From Sulfitobacter alexandrii (GTDB lineage: Bacteria; Pseudomonadota; Alphaproteobacteria; Rhodobacterales; Rhodobacteraceae), in contig NZ_CP018076.1 in NCBI RefSeq assembly GCF_001886735.1, positions 3,596,001-3,660,000 of the forward strand: a DNA stretch of 64,000 bases, in the 5' to 3' direction. This document shows, piece after piece, positions 26,276 to 35,825 of the stretch; position 1 is the stretch's first letter, and each line of letters begins with the position of its first letter. The notes below the pieces were generated by a model. That model had not been told where the DNA came from. It did not search any database and saw only the letters and a program-made list of their open reading frames with translations. Made by a program: the position numbers and the translations under genes.

Positions 26276-27394
26276 ATGAAGAAAGCACTCATCACCGGCG
26301 TCACCGGACAGGACGGCTCCTATCTGGCGGAGTTCCTGCTGGAAAAGGGCTACGAGGTGCACGGAATCAAGCGGCGCGCATCGCTGTTCAATACCCAGCG
26401 GATCGATCACATCTTTCAGGATCCCCACGAACGGAACCGTAACTTCCACCTCCATTACGGTGACCTGACCGATACCTCGAACCTGACCCGCATCCTGGCC
26501 GAAGTGCAGCCGGACGAAGTATACAACCTCGGTGCGCAGAGCCATGTGGCCGTCAGTTTCGAGGCACCCGAGTATACCGCCGACGTGGATGCGAACGGCG
26601 CGCTTCGCCTGCTCGAGGCCATCCGCTTTCTCAAGCTGGATCAGAAGACACGGTTCTACCAGGCATCCACATCCGAGCTTTACGGTCTGGTGCAGGAAAC
26701 CCCGCAGACGGAAACCACGCCGTTCCATCCGCGCAGCCCTTATGCCGTGGCCAAGATGTATGCCTACTGGATCACGGTGAACTACCGCGAAGCCTACGGC
26801 ATGTATGCCTGCAACGGCATCCTGTTCAATCACGAGAGCCCCCGCCGGGGCGAGACCTTTGTGACACGCAAGATCACCCGTGGCCTGTGCAACATCGCGC
26901 AGGGGCTGGAACCCTGCCTGTACATGGGAAACATCGACGCGCTGCGCGACTGGGGCCACGCCAAGGACTATGTGAGGATGCAGTGGCTGATGCTGCAGCA
27001 GGACAAGGCCGAGGATTTCGTGATCGCCACCGGGGTCCAGTATTCCGTCCGCCAGTTCATCGAATGGTCGGCGGCGGAACTGGGTCTGACCCTGCGCTTC
27101 GAAGGGAGCGGCGTGGACGAGATCGGCATCGTGGACGGCATTACCGGTGACAAGGCCCCTGCCCTGCGCGAGGGCGACGTGATCTTTCGGATCGACCCGC
27201 GATACTTCCGTCCGGCAGAGGTCGAGACCCTCTTGGGCGACCCGTCCAAGGCTCGGGAAAAGCTGGGCTGGACCCCGCAGATCACGGCCCGGGAAATGTG
27301 CGCGGAGATGGTCGCCAACGATCTGCGCAATGCCCAGCGGGAGCGCGTGCTGAAGGATCACGGCTACGATCCGCAGATGTCGCGGGAGGACTGA
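26276..27394 (+). CDS. gmd: GDP-mannose 4,6-dehydratase (Gmd/ColB)
   Basis: A 372-residue extended SDR turning GDP-mannose into GDP-4-keto-6-deoxymannose. The NADP motif is [12 protein letters not shown] at the N-terminus; [13 protein letters not shown] and [10 protein letters not shown] (active-site Ser/Thr) precede YAVAKMYAY (Tyr/Lys); [15 protein letters not shown] GDP-mannose segment is [21 protein letters not shown] lies before the ATG. First of three packed genes with a ColC-like and a ColD enzyme, so here its product probably enters colitose rather than fucose synthesis. Confidence 0.96.
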   Translation: MKKALITGVTGQDGSYLAEFLLEKGYEVHGIKRRASLFNTQRIDHIFQDPHERNRNFHLHYGDLTDTSNLTRILAEVQPDEVYNLGAQSHVAVSFEAPEYTADVDANGALRLLEAIRFLKLDQKTRFYQASTSELYGLVQETPQTETTPFHPRSPYAVAKMYAYWITVNYREAYGMYACNGILFNHESPRRGETFVTRKITRGLCNIAQGLEPCLYMGNIDALRDWGHAKDYVRMQWLMLQQDKAEDFVIATGVQYSVRQFIEWSAAELGLTLRFEGSGVDEIGIVDGITGDKAPALREGDVIFRIDPRYFRPAEVETLLGDPSKAREKLGWTPQITAREMCAEMVANDLRNAQRERVLKDHGYDPQMSRED

Positions 27395-27397
27395 GCG

Positions 27398-28327
27398 GTG
27401 GCAGGCAGACTCCTTCTTACCGGGGCGGGCGGGATGGTGGGCCGCAATATCCGCGACCATACGGCTGCGCAGGGATGGGAGATCCTGGCCCCCGGTTCCG
27501 CGCAGCTTGACCTCACGGATCCGCACGAGACCGCCGATTTCATCGCGACGCAGAAGCCCGACGTGATCGTTCATGCCGCGGGGCGCGTGGGCGGTATCCA
27601 GGCGAACATGGCGCATCCGGTGGCCTTCCTGGAACAGAATGTCGCCATTGGCCGCAACGTCATCATGGGGGCGAGGACAGCAGGCGTGATGCGGCTCATC
27701 AACCTGGCATCCACCTGCATGTACCCCGCACAGGCCGAAAATCCCTTGCGGGAGGAAAGCATCCTGACCGGCCCGCTCGAACCCACGAACGAGGGCTATG
27801 CCATCGCCAAGATCATGGCCATGAAGCTGTGCGACTATATCCGCGCCGAAGATCCCGATGCGCTATACAAGACCCTGATCCCCTGCAACCTGTACGGGCC
27901 CTACGACAAATTCGACCCAAAGGCGTCGCACCTTCTGCCGGCCATCATCCACAAGGTTCACGAAGCGAAACGGACGGGCGCCGAAACGGTGGAGATCTGG
28001 GGTGACGGGACGGCGCGGCGCGAATTCATGTACGCCGGAGATCTCGCCGATGCCGTGTGGAAGGCGGTCGAGACTCCAGAGGTCCTGCCGGGGGCCATGA
28101 ACGTCGGTCTGGGTCACGACCATGCGATCAACGACTATTACGCCACGGTCGCCGAGGTGATCGGCTGGCAGGGGGAGTTCACGCACGACCTGTCCCGCCC
28201 GGTGGGCATGAAGCAGAAACTCTGCGCGATCGATCGGCAGACGACATGGGGTTGGCAGGCCCCCACCCCGCTGCGCGAGGGAATTGCCAGAACCTACCGC
28301 CATTACCTGGAGCATCACGCGACATGA
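27398..28327 (+). CDS. GDP-sugar 5-epimerase/4-reductase, ColC-like (GDP-fucose synthase family)
   Basis: A 309-residue SDR-type epimerase/reductase of the Fcl/WcaG family. GAGGMVGRN is the cofactor loop, followed by HAAGRVGGIQANMAHPV, STCMYP (catalytic Ser-Cys), EGYAIAKIMAMK (Tyr/Lys) and a C-terminal reductase segment. The HAAGRVGGI form, where Fcl usually has AAAKVGGI, and coupling to ColD favour the colitose enzyme ColC, which acts on GDP-4-keto-3,6-dideoxymannose. GDP-fucose synthase is the alternative. It starts with GTG three bases after gmd and overlaps ColD by four bases. Confidence 0.8.
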   Translation: MAGRLLLTGAGGMVGRNIRDHTAAQGWEILAPGSAQLDLTDPHETADFIATQKPDVIVHAAGRVGGIQANMAHPVAFLEQNVAIGRNVIMGARTAGVMRLINLASTCMYPAQAENPLREESILTGPLEPTNEGYAIAKIMAMKLCDYIRAEDPDALYKTLIPCNLYGPYDKFDPKASHLLPAIIHKVHEAKRTGAETVEIWGDGTARREFMYAGDLADAVWKAVETPEVLPGAMNVGLGHDHAINDYYATVAEVIGWQGEFTHDLSRPVGMKQKLCAIDRQTTWGWQAPTPLREGIARTYRHYLEHHAT

Positions 28328-29490
28328 GCTTTAAATACCCCCTTGCCACGTCTTCATGGGACGACGCGGAATATGCCGCCCTCGACCGCGTGATCGAATC
28401 CGACATGTTCTCCATGGGCCCGGAGGTGCGGGCCTATGAAACCGAGTTCGCCGACCTTTTCGGGTCGAAGTTCGCGGTCATGGTCAACTCTGGCTCGTCC
28501 GCGAACCTGCTGATGACCGCGGCGCTCTTCTTTACCCGGAATCCCGCGCTGAAGCTCAACCGGGGGGAAGAGGTGATCGTGCCCGCGGTCAGCTGGTCGA
28601 CGACCTATTATCCCCTGTCGCAGTATGGCCTGCGGCTGAAGTTCGTCGACATCGACCGCGAAACGCTGAACTACGATCTGGCCGCGCTGGAGGCCGCGAT
28701 CACCGACAGGACGCGCGCGCTGATGGTGGTGAACCTGCTGGGCAACCCGAATGATTTTGCCCGTCTCAAGGCGCTGACGGAACCGCGCGGGATCGTCATG
28801 ATCGAAGACAACTGCGAATCCATGGGAGCGACCTTCGAAAACCGCCAGGCCGGTACGTTCGGTGTGATGGGCAGCTATTCCTCGTTCTTCTCGCACCACA
28901 TATCGACCATGGAGGGCGGCATGGTGGTGACCGATGACGAAGAACTCTATCACGTCATGCTTTCGCTGCGTGCCCACGGCTGGACGAGGAATCTGCCCAA
29001 GTTCAACCACGTCACCGGAGAGAAGTCCGATGACCCGTTCGAAGAAAGCTTTCGCTTCGTCCTGCCCGGATACAACCTGCGTCCCCTGGAAATGTCCGGC
29101 GCGCTGGGGCGCGAACAGATCCGCAAGCTGCCTGCGCTGATCGAGGGCCGCCGCGCGAACGGCGCGATGGTGCAGGACATGCTGAACGATCATCCGCGCT
29201 TCATGATCCAGCGGGAGATCGGCGAATCCAGCTGGTTCGGCTTCTCCCTTGTCCTGCGCGAAGACCATGCAGGACAGCGCGCGCAAATGGTCCGCGACCT
29301 CGGGGAAAAGGGGTTCGAATGCCGCCCCATCGTCGCCGGGAACTTTGCCAAGAACGAGGTCATGCAGCATATCGACCATGAAATTCACGGTACGCTCAGC
29401 AACGCCGACTACATCGACGCCAACGGGCTGTTCGTGGGAAATCACCACTATCCCCTGCCCGAAGCCATCAGGGAACTTGCCTCTCTGTGA
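28324..29490 (+). CDS. colD: GDP-4-keto-6-deoxy-D-mannose 3-dehydratase ColD
   Basis: A 388-residue PLP protein of the DegT/DnrJ/EryC1/StrS fold. At the position of the Schiff-base lysine it has His (SSFFSHHISTMEGG, His191-His192), the defining change of ColD and of the RfbH dehydratases, which remove the 3-hydroxyl instead of transaminating. Segments VNSGSSANLLMTAALFF, VNLLGNPNDF, EDNCESMGATF, SDDPFEESFRFVLPGYN and ESSWFGFS all agree with remembered colitose-type ColD and not RfbH. It overlaps the ColC-like gene (ATGA). Together with Gmd it gives GDP-4-keto-3,6-dideoxymannose, the direct precursor of GDP-L-colitose. Confidence 0.88.
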   Translation: MSFKYPLATSSWDDAEYAALDRVIESDMFSMGPEVRAYETEFADLFGSKFAVMVNSGSSANLLMTAALFFTRNPALKLNRGEEVIVPAVSWSTTYYPLSQYGLRLKFVDIDRETLNYDLAALEAAITDRTRALMVVNLLGNPNDFARLKALTEPRGIVMIEDNCESMGATFENRQAGTFGVMGSYSSFFSHHISTMEGGMVVTDDEELYHVMLSLRAHGWTRNLPKFNHVTGEKSDDPFEESFRFVLPGYNLRPLEMSGALGREQIRKLPALIEGRRANGAMVQDMLNDHPRFMIQREIGESSWFGFSLVLREDHAGQRAQMVRDLGEKGFECRPIVAGNFAKNEVMQHIDHEIHGTLSNADYIDANGLFVGNHHYPLPEAIRELASL

Positions 29491-29666
29491 CCTTGCGGTG
29501 CGATTGTTTCCATTTTTCGCTGTCGGCGGCATTGTTTTCGTTTCGGCGACAATGGACGCCGTGTGATGCTTGGGATGCCTGATAAATCAGGCCGCCTCGG
29601 CACGCCGCCATATTCCCGCCGCTATCAACGCGTTAGAGTCGCGCCGACAAGAAGAAGGACAAAGTG

Positions 29667-31106
29667 ATGACAGATCGCGAAATCACGCCGGTTATCCTTT
29701 GCGGGGGGTCGGGCACGCGGCTTTGGCCCGTGTCGCGCAAGAGTTTCCCCAAGCAGTTCATTTCCCTTATCGGTGAGGGGAGCCTCTACCAGCAGTCCAG
29801 CACGCGGCTTTCGGGTCCGGGGTACGGTGCCCCGATGATCGTCACCAACTCGGACTTCCGGTTCATCGCGACCCAGCAGTTGGCCGAAGCGGGTTTGGAT
29901 CCGGGCGCTGTGCTGATTGAGCCGCAGGCCCGCAACACGGCCCCTGCCCTGCTGGCGGCGGCACTAGTCCGGATGCAGTCCGATCCGGATGCCCTTATGC
30001 TCGCCGCGCCGTCGGACCATTACATCACCCAAGCCGACAAGTTCCGGGAAAGCGTCCAGCGCGGCGTCGATGCGGCGATCGCGGGACAGATCGTGACCTT
30101 CGGCATTTTGCCCGATCGCCCCGAAACCGGTTACGGCTATCTGGAAGTCGGCGAAGGCAGCCATGGCGCAGCCGTTCCGCTGAAGCGCTTCGTGGAGAAG
30201 CCCAAGCTGGCTGACGCAGAACGGATGCTGTCTGCGGGCGGCTATCTGTGGAATGCCGGAATCTTCATGTATACCGCCCGGACGTTGGTGGACGCCTACG
30301 CCGCCCACGCTCCGCAGATGCTCGAACATGTGCAGGCTGCCGTCGATGGTGCCCGGCCCGATCTGGGTTTCCTGCGGCTCGACCCCGAAGCCTGGGCCCG
30401 CTGCGAGGACATCTCCGTCGACTTCGCGATCATGGAAAAGGTTTCGAACCTCAGCGTGATCGAACACCATGGCGATTGGTCCGATCTGGGTGGCTGGACC
30501 GCAGTTCATCAACATGCCGATACGGATGCGAATGGAGTCGCGCTTCAAGGTGCGGCGATGGCTCTGGATTGCACGAACAGCCTTCTCAGGTCCGAGAACG
30601 CGGGTCAGCAGATCGTGGGTCTGGGACTGGACGGGATCGTTGCCGTCGCAATGCCCGATGCCGTGTTGATTGCCCACCGCGACCGTGTTGCCGACGTGGG
30701 CAATGTCGTCAAGGAGATGCGAAAACGGGATATCCCGCAGGCCGACACCTTTCCCAAGGATCACCGCCCTTGGGGGTTCTTCGAGACGTTGATTTTGGGC
30801 GGGCGGTTTCAGGTGAAACGGATCGTGGTAACGCCCGGCGCCGCGCTGAGCCTGCAAAGTCACGTACACCGCTCGGAGCACTGGATCGTCGTCGCGGGAA
30901 CCGCGAGGGTCACCATCGACGACAAGGTCCAGCTCGTCTGCGAGAACGAATCCGTCTTCATTCCGCTGGGGGCCGTGCATCGCATGGAAAACCCCGGCAA
31001 GGTGCCCATGGAACTGATCGAGGTACAGACCGGCAGCTATCTGGGCGAGGACGACATCATCCGCTACGAAGATGTCTACGCGCGCGGCCAGGGCGCAAAA
31101 GGCTAG
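29667..31106 (+). CDS. manC: Mannose-1-phosphate guanylyltransferase/mannose-6-phosphate isomerase
   Basis: A 479-residue bifunctional enzyme. The nucleotidyltransferase domain (about 1-340) has LCGGSGTRLWPVSRKSFPKQF and FVEKPKLADA; the C-terminal cupin (about 375-475) is the type II phosphomannose isomerase, with the QVKRIVVTPGAALSLQSHVHR signature. It makes GDP-mannose, the substrate of Gmd, and corresponds to ColA in colitose clusters. ATG at 29667 has AAGGA seven bases upstream; the GTG just before it is less likely. A 176-base gap from colD probably holds its own promoter. Convergent with rfbA. Confidence 0.94.
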   Translation: MTDREITPVILCGGSGTRLWPVSRKSFPKQFISLIGEGSLYQQSSTRLSGPGYGAPMIVTNSDFRFIATQQLAEAGLDPGAVLIEPQARNTAPALLAAALVRMQSDPDALMLAAPSDHYITQADKFRESVQRGVDAAIAGQIVTFGILPDRPETGYGYLEVGEGSHGAAVPLKRFVEKPKLADAERMLSAGGYLWNAGIFMYTARTLVDAYAAHAPQMLEHVQAAVDGARPDLGFLRLDPEAWARCEDISVDFAIMEKVSNLSVIEHHGDWSDLGGWTAVHQHADTDANGVALQGAAMALDCTNSLLRSENAGQQIVGLGLDGIVAVAMPDAVLIAHRDRVADVGNVVKEMRKRDIPQADTFPKDHRPWGFFETLILGGRFQVKRIVVTPGAALSLQSHVHRSEHWIVVAGTARVTIDDKVQLVCENESVFIPLGAVHRMENPGKVPMELIEVQTGSYLGEDDIIRYEDVYARGQGAKG

Positions 31107-31132
31107 CGCCCCCTCGCCCTGATGCCCGCTGC

Positions 31133-32005
31133 CTACTTCTGCAAGGATGCGAGGTAGGCCCCATAGCCGTTCTTGCGGAAGAGCTCGGCCCGTTCGGTCA
31201 GGGCCGCATCGTCGATCCAGCCCAGGTCGTGCGCGATCTCCTCGAGGCACCCGGTCTGAAGGCCTTGCCGGCTGGTCAGCGTGCGGACGAAGTTGCCCGC
31301 GTCCAGAAGGCTTGCATGGGTTCCGGTATCGAGCCAGGCATAACCACGCCCCATGCGATTCACCCTCAGCGCACCTTTTTCAAGATACATCTCGAGCAGC
31401 GTCGTGATCTCCAGTTCGCCACGTGCCGACGGTTTGACCTGTCGTGCCAGGCGCGGTGCATCGGCATCGAGGAAATAGAGCCCGGTGACCGCATAGTTCG
31501 AGGCGGGCTTCTCCGGCTTCTCGATGATGGACTGCGCGACGCCATTCTTGTCGAAGCCGACCACGCCGTACCTTTCGGGATCCGAGACATGGTAGCCAAA
31601 GACCGTCCCGCCGCTTTCCTGCGCATCGGCATCGGCCAGCAGCTCGGGCAGCCCGTGGCCGAAAAAGATGTTGTCCCCAAGAACCATGGCGGAAGGGGCA
31701 CCATCGAGGAAATCTTCCGCGAGGATATACGCCTGCGCCAGCCCGTCGGGGCTGGGCTGGGTGATATAGGTCAGGGAAATCCCCCACTGGCTGCCATCGC
31801 CAAGCGTCCGCTTGAATTGTTCCTGATCCTGCGGTGTCGTGATCATCGCGATCTCGCGGATGCCGGCCAGCATCAGCACGGAAATCGGGTAATAGATCAT
31901 GGGCTTGTCGTAGATCGGCAGCAGCTGCTTGCTGACGCCCATGGTGATCGGATAAAGCCGCGTGCCGGAGCCGCCGGCCAGAATGATGCCTTTGCGCTTT
32001 GTCAT
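31133..32005 (-). CDS. rfbA: Glucose-1-phosphate thymidylyltransferase RfbA
   Basis: A 290-residue enzyme making dTDP-glucose from dTTP and glucose-1-phosphate, the first step to dTDP-L-rhamnose. [20 protein letters not shown] (nucleotide loop), VLGDNIFFG (catalytic Asp), and VEKP-type [10 protein letters not shown] are standard. ATG at 32005 overlaps the rfbD stop by four bases. Last gene in the order rfbC-rfbB-rfbD-rfbA on the minus strand. Confidence 0.96.
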   Translation of the reverse strand: MTKRKGIILAGGSGTRLYPITMGVSKQLLPIYDKPMIYYPISVLMLAGIREIAMITTPQDQEQFKRTLGDGSQWGISLTYITQPSPDGLAQAYILAEDFLDGAPSAMVLGDNIFFGHGLPELLADADAQESGGTVFGYHVSDPERYGVVGFDKNGVAQSIIEKPEKPASNYAVTGLYFLDADAPRLARQVKPSARGELEITTLLEMYLEKGALRVNRMGRGYAWLDTGTHASLLDAGNFVRTLTSRQGLQTGCLEEIAHDLGWIDDAALTERAELFRKNGYGAYLASLQK

Positions 32006-32853
32006 TTCGATGCTCCAATATCTTTCAGAATATGTGTGAGGGTCGCTTTCCAGTCGGGACGGGAAATGCCGAAGCGGCGTTCCGTCTCGCTGCAATCCAG
32101 CCGGGAGTTCAGGGGCCGTGCCGCCGGTGTGGGATAGTCCGAAGACGGAATGTCCGTCACGGTGCAGGTCAACCCGGCCGTTTCAAAGATCGCCCGCGCA
32201 AAATCCGCCCAACTGCAGTCAGGGTCGCCGGAAAAATGATAGGTCCCCGATTTGCCGGGGTCGGCGGCCAGTTGGCCAGCGATGGCGTGGCATGCGGCGG
32301 CGATTTCACGCGCGCCCGTCGGCCCGCCGATCTGATCCGCAACGATCGTCAGCGCATCTCGTTCGGCCCCCAGCCGCAACATCGTCTTGACGAAGTTGTT
32401 GCCATGCGCGGACACCACCCAGGACGTCCGAAGGATGGCATGGACGCCGCCAGCGTCGCGAACCGCCTGCTCCCCCACGAGCTTGGACCGCCCATAGGCG
32501 CCCAAGGGGCCGGTCGGATCATCCGGCGTCCACGGCTGCTGCCCATCCCCGGCAAAGACATAGTCCGTCGAGATGTGGACGAAGGGAATCCCCAGATCGG
32601 CGCAGGCCCGCGCCATGGCGCCCGGCGCTTCGCCGTTGATGACGGTGGCGAGGTCTTCTTCGGTTTCCGCCTTGTCCACGGCCGTATAGGCGGCGGCGTT
32701 GATGACCGCCGCGGGTTTCTCGGCGGCGATCAGCCGGGCGCAGGCGTCGGGCTGCACAAGATCCGCAGCATCGCGCCCGACACATTTCGTGTTGTCCAGC
32801 CGTGCCAGTTCACGGGCGACCTGCCCGGTTTCACCGAAAACGAGAATGGTCAT
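32002..32853 (-). CDS. rfbD: dTDP-4-dehydrorhamnose reductase RfbD
   Basis: A 283-residue SDR-type reductase performing the last step of dTDP-L-rhamnose formation. [12 protein letters not shown] is the cofactor loop; [22 protein letters not shown] and YGRSKLVGE (Tyr/Lys) are family marks. A GGAGG ribosome site precedes the ATG at 32853, making the further upstream start unnecessary. It lies 23 bases after rfbB. Confidence 0.95.
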   Translation of the reverse strand: MTILVFGETGQVARELARLDNTKCVGRDAADLVQPDACARLIAAEKPAAVINAAAYTAVDKAETEEDLATVINGEAPGAMARACADLGIPFVHISTDYVFAGDGQQPWTPDDPTGPLGAYGRSKLVGEQAVRDAGGVHAILRTSWVVSAHGNNFVKTMLRLGAERDALTIVADQIGGPTGAREIAAACHAIAGQLAADPGKSGTYHFSGDPDCSWADFARAIFETAGLTCTVTDIPSSDYPTPAARPLNSRLDCSETERRFGISRPDWKATLTHILKDIGASK

Positions 32854-32876
32854 CGGACCTCCTTCGGTTGAGGGAT

Positions 32877-33917
32877 TCAGCCTTTGACGCCCAGCCGCTT
32901 GCCGACGCCGTCGCGCGCCTGCAGTGCCCGCCACCAGTCTTCATTGTCGAGGTACCACTGCACTGTCCGCTCCAGGCCCTCGTCCAGCGTGACGGACGGT
33001 CGCCATCCCAATTCGGTCCGAATGCGCGTCGGATCGATTGCATAGCGTAAGTCGTGCCCAGCGCGATCTTCCACAAAGGTGATCTGCTCTTCGTACTTGG
33101 TGCTCTTGGGGCGCTTTTCGTCAAGGATACCGCAGATTTTCCGCACGATGTCGATGTTGCGGGCCTCGTTCTCGCCGCCGATGTTGTAGCTGCGTCCCAA
33201 CACGCCCTTTTCCAGCACCAGCAACAGCGCATCGGCGTGGTCTTCGACGAACAGCCAGTCGCGCACGTTGATTCCCTGACCGTAGACCGGCAGGGGCTTG
33301 CCCGCGAGCGCGTTCAGGATCACGACGGGAATCAGCTTTTCCGGAAAGTGGAAGGGCCCGTAGTTGTTGGAGCAATTTGTGAGAACCACGGGCAGCCCGT
33401 AGGTTTCGTGCCAGGCCCTGACAAGGTGATCGCTTGACGCTTTCGACGCGGAATAAGGCGACCGGGGGTCGTAGGGCGTATCCTCCGTGAACATGCCGGT
33501 ATCCCCCAACGAGCCGAAGACCTCGTCGGTCGAGATGTGGTGAAAACGGAAGCCTTCCGGCTTCCCCGCGCCCACCCAGTAGGCGCGGGCGGCTTCCAGC
33601 ATGTTGTAAGTCCCGGTGATGTTCGTTTCGATGAAATCTCCGGGGCCGTCGATCGAACGGTCCACGTGGCTTTCCGCCGCCAGATGCATCACCGCATCCG
33701 GCGCGTGCTTTGCAAAGGTATCGTCCAGCGCCGGGCGGTCGCGGATATCGACCTGCTCGAAACTGTAGAGAGGATTGTCTTTCACGCTGTCCAGATTCTC
33801 GAGGCAGCCGGCGTAGGTCAGCGCGTCGACATTGATGACTTCGTGACCTCGTTCAACGGCAAGGCGCACCACCGCCGATCCGATGAAACCGGCGCCGCCT
33901 GTAACCAGAATTTTCAT
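32877..33917 (-). CDS. rfbB: dTDP-glucose 4,6-dehydratase RfbB
   Basis: A 346-residue extended SDR making dTDP-4-keto-6-deoxyglucose. [52 protein letters not shown] (active-site Thr-Asp-Glu) and [12 protein letters not shown] (Tyr/Lys) are all present. It starts with an ATGA overlap on rfbC, showing translational coupling. Confidence 0.97.
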   Translation of the reverse strand: MKILVTGGAGFIGSAVVRLAVERGHEVINVDALTYAGCLENLDSVKDNPLYSFEQVDIRDRPALDDTFAKHAPDAVMHLAAESHVDRSIDGPGDFIETNITGTYNMLEAARAYWVGAGKPEGFRFHHISTDEVFGSLGDTGMFTEDTPYDPRSPYSASKASSDHLVRAWHETYGLPVVLTNCSNNYGPFHFPEKLIPVVILNALAGKPLPVYGQGINVRDWLFVEDHADALLLVLEKGVLGRSYNIGGENEARNIDIVRKICGILDEKRPKSTKYEEQITFVEDRAGHDLRYAIDPTRIRTELGWRPSVTLDEGLERTVQWYLDNEDWWRALQARDGVGKRLGVKG

Positions 33918-34483
33918 GCTGTACCTTCATAAGTGAATGGGCTGTCGAAATCTGCGAGCAGCGGTGCCTTGCCGTCTTTCTCCGACAGCACCGCTTCCCC
34001 GGTAAGACCCCAATCGATGCCGATGTCGGGATCGTTGAAGCGAACCGCGCCGTCACATTCGGGCGCGTAGTAATCGCTGCACTTGTAGATGATTTCGGTA
34101 TCCGGCGCGCGCGTGGCGAAACCGTGCAGGAACCCGGCTGGAATCAGCAGTTGCAGACCGTTTTCGGCTGTCAGTTCATAGCCCACCCACTCACCGTAGG
34201 TCGGGCTGCCCTTGCGAATGTCCACGGCAACGTCGAACAGCGCACCACGCCCGCAGCGGACCAGCTTGCCCTGCGCGTGCGGCGGAGACTGGAAATGCAG
34301 ACCGCGCACGGTATTCACTGCAGCCGAGACAGAATGGTTGTCCTGTACGAAATCAAGGTCGATGCCCTGATCCGCAAGCTTCTTTCGATTCCATGTTTCA
34401 GAGAAAAAGCCCCGGTTGTCACCGAACCGGGGCGGATTGACCAAGACCACTCCGGGGAGTTTGGTCTGCGTAATGAAGTCCAC
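33914..34483 (-). CDS. rfbC: dTDP-4-dehydrorhamnose 3,5-epimerase RfbC
   Basis: A 189-residue cupin-fold epimerase. [30 protein letters not shown] (catalytic His in RGLHFQ), [11 protein letters not shown] and [11 protein letters not shown] are diagnostic. Start is GTG at 34483 with GGAG eight bases upstream. First gene of rfbCBDA; a bulged hairpin lies just upstream of its ribosome site. Confidence 0.95.
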   Translation of the reverse strand: MDFITQTKLPGVVLVNPPRFGDNRGFFSETWNRKKLADQGIDLDFVQDNHSVSAAVNTVRGLHFQSPPHAQGKLVRCGRGALFDVAVDIRKGSPTYGEWVGYELTAENGLQLLIPAGFLHGFATRAPDTEIIYKCSDYYAPECDGAVRFNDPDIGIDWGLTGEAVLSEKDGKAPLLADFDSPFTYEGTA

Positions 34484-34496
34484 AAAATTGCTCCGT

Positions 34497-34538
34497 CATT
34501 CTCAATCGTCCTGCCTTTAGCAAGCAGGTCCGAGAATG
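34497..34538 (-). promoter_or_regulatory. Hairpin in the rfbC 5' leader
   Basis: CATTCTC (34497-34503) pairs with GAGAATG (34532-34538), and inside it CCTGC (34510-34514) with GCAGG (34524-34528). On the rfbC mRNA the stem ends two bases before the GGAG ribosome site (34494-34491), so opening or closing of the stem could modulate translation. No known riboswitch family is recognised. Confidence 0.35.
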
Positions 34539-34593
34539 TCACGGTGCGAGTCAAAGCACCGCCGCACTTTCCGGCGATGCTTGGGCGTTTTGC

Positions 34594-35625
34594 CTATGAA
34601 ACGACGGCGCGGTCCGTGACCCGCCGCCAGCTTGCGCCGTCGGAGAATGCCGGAACCGCCCCACCGGCCTCGTTCGTGACGAAGACCTGCGCCCCCGCTC
34701 CGGCGGCTGCGGCGTCCGGCAAAGTAGCGACAGTGTAATCCATCAGCTGAACCGGACCGAAATGGCTTGTCACCATGCTGAGCATGTCGATCTTCAGGAC
34801 ATCCTGGGCACCCGCTTCGTTCCGCAGCTTGAAATCGCCGGCGCCGGTGATCTTGAATTTCCAGTCACCGCCGGACGGGTCATCCGTCATGATGAAAGAC
34901 GCGCCGCCGCTGCCACCCGTATTGCGCACCTGAACGCTGGGGGCGTCGTGCGCAAGGACCAGCAGGTTTCGCGTGCCGGACGCTTCGCCGATCGTGATCG
35001 TGCCGGTCACGGGCTCGATATGGATCGCGCGTAGGAAGGAGGTGCCGTCAGCGCTGACCTTGATGGTGAAATCGTCGGCCCCGGTCGTTCCGATCTCGGC
35101 GCGCCCCGCAAAGCCCGTCTGGAAGAGTACGCTGGCGGTGTCCCCCTCGGCGGCCTTGTTCAGCTTGAGCTGGTGACCCGACCCATCATGCGTGAACAAG
35201 GTGGCATCGGACGATACCGCAAGGCGGTTCGTGCCGTCCGCAGACGCGTTGATGCCGACACTTTCAAGGTTCTGCAACTCGGCGAGCGCGGGCGCCACCC
35301 AAACCGTCCCGTCAAAGCGCAGCGTTTCGCCGGTTGGCGTCACGTCTGCCCGCCAGCCCGGACGGGGTGCGAAGAACTGCCAGGTGCTGTCGACCCAGAT
35401 CGCGATATCATGTTCCTGCCCCGCCCATGCCGCGGTCGCGCCCGGCCCGACGATATGGCGATCCCCTTCTTCAGGCAGGGCGGGCGGCGTGTCGAGCGTC
35501 GCGCTCAACACCGAAAGCTGGGTCACCGCGTCAAGGATGCGCAGGGCTTCGTTGTGCGTGACATGTTTTTGCGCCTGTGCAGGCTGAAGGTAGGGCAACG
35601 CGAGGCTCGGGGAGGTCTCTGACAT
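34594..35625 (-). CDS. DUF2793-containing protein (phage tail/structural-like)
   Basis: A 343-residue protein whose N-terminus (residues about 3-90) is a DUF2793 domain, recognised by SLALPYLQPAQAQKHVTHNEAL and the WAGQEHDIAIWVDSTWQFF segment. DUF2793 is found in prophage and gene-transfer-agent-like structural proteins of alphaproteobacteria. The middle and end are beta-rich and Gly/Thr/Asp-rich (NASADGTNRLAVSSDATLF, GSGGASFIMTDDPSGGDW), as in receptor-binding tail fibres. No other phage gene is nearby; its place beside sugar genes suggests a glycan-binding surface or secreted protein. ATG at 35625 has an AAGGAT site. Confidence 0.7.
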   Translation of the reverse strand: MSETSPSLALPYLQPAQAQKHVTHNEALRILDAVTQLSVLSATLDTPPALPEEGDRHIVGPGATAAWAGQEHDIAIWVDSTWQFFAPRPGWRADVTPTGETLRFDGTVWVAPALAELQNLESVGINASADGTNRLAVSSDATLFTHDGSGHQLKLNKAAEGDTASVLFQTGFAGRAEIGTTGADDFTIKVSADGTSFLRAIHIEPVTGTITIGEASGTRNLLVLAHDAPSVQVRNTGGSGGASFIMTDDPSGGDWKFKITGAGDFKLRNEAGAQDVLKIDMLSMVTSHFGPVQLMDYTVATLPDAAAAGAGAQVFVTNEAGGAVPAFSDGASWRRVTDRAVVS

Positions 35626-35825
35626 CCGGGTATCCTTTGCAGGGTGTGTCCATGACGATGGCCCGGAGGATTGGCAAGCGGGGGTAAACAACAGCCGCGC
35701 CAACGCGCGGTCTGCCTGAATTTGATGCAACGGCGAACATCTAAAATGGCGCGCAACTTCCCCGCAAAGGCCACAATCCCTCAAGCGGGAACTTACTTTC
35801 CTCTGCCAAACAACGCTCCGGGTAA

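Noticed and set aside
27398..28327. Plain GDP-L-fucose synthesis (gmd-fcl)
   Set aside because: Possible for these two alone, but the coupled ColD and ColC-like sequence features favour colitose; kept only as an alternative.
30248..32137. A 629-codon plus-strand frame across manC and rfbA
   Set aside because: Overlaps two well-supported genes in other frames and has low-complexity Arg/Gly-rich composition.
32002..33917. Second rhamnose or fucose pathway suggested by several SDR genes
   Set aside because: Each SDR is accounted for by rfbB and rfbD; no duplicated pathway is present.
34594..35625. Prophage or gene-transfer-agent remnant
   Set aside because: Only one phage-type domain, no capsid, terminase, integrase or att sites in the surroundings.
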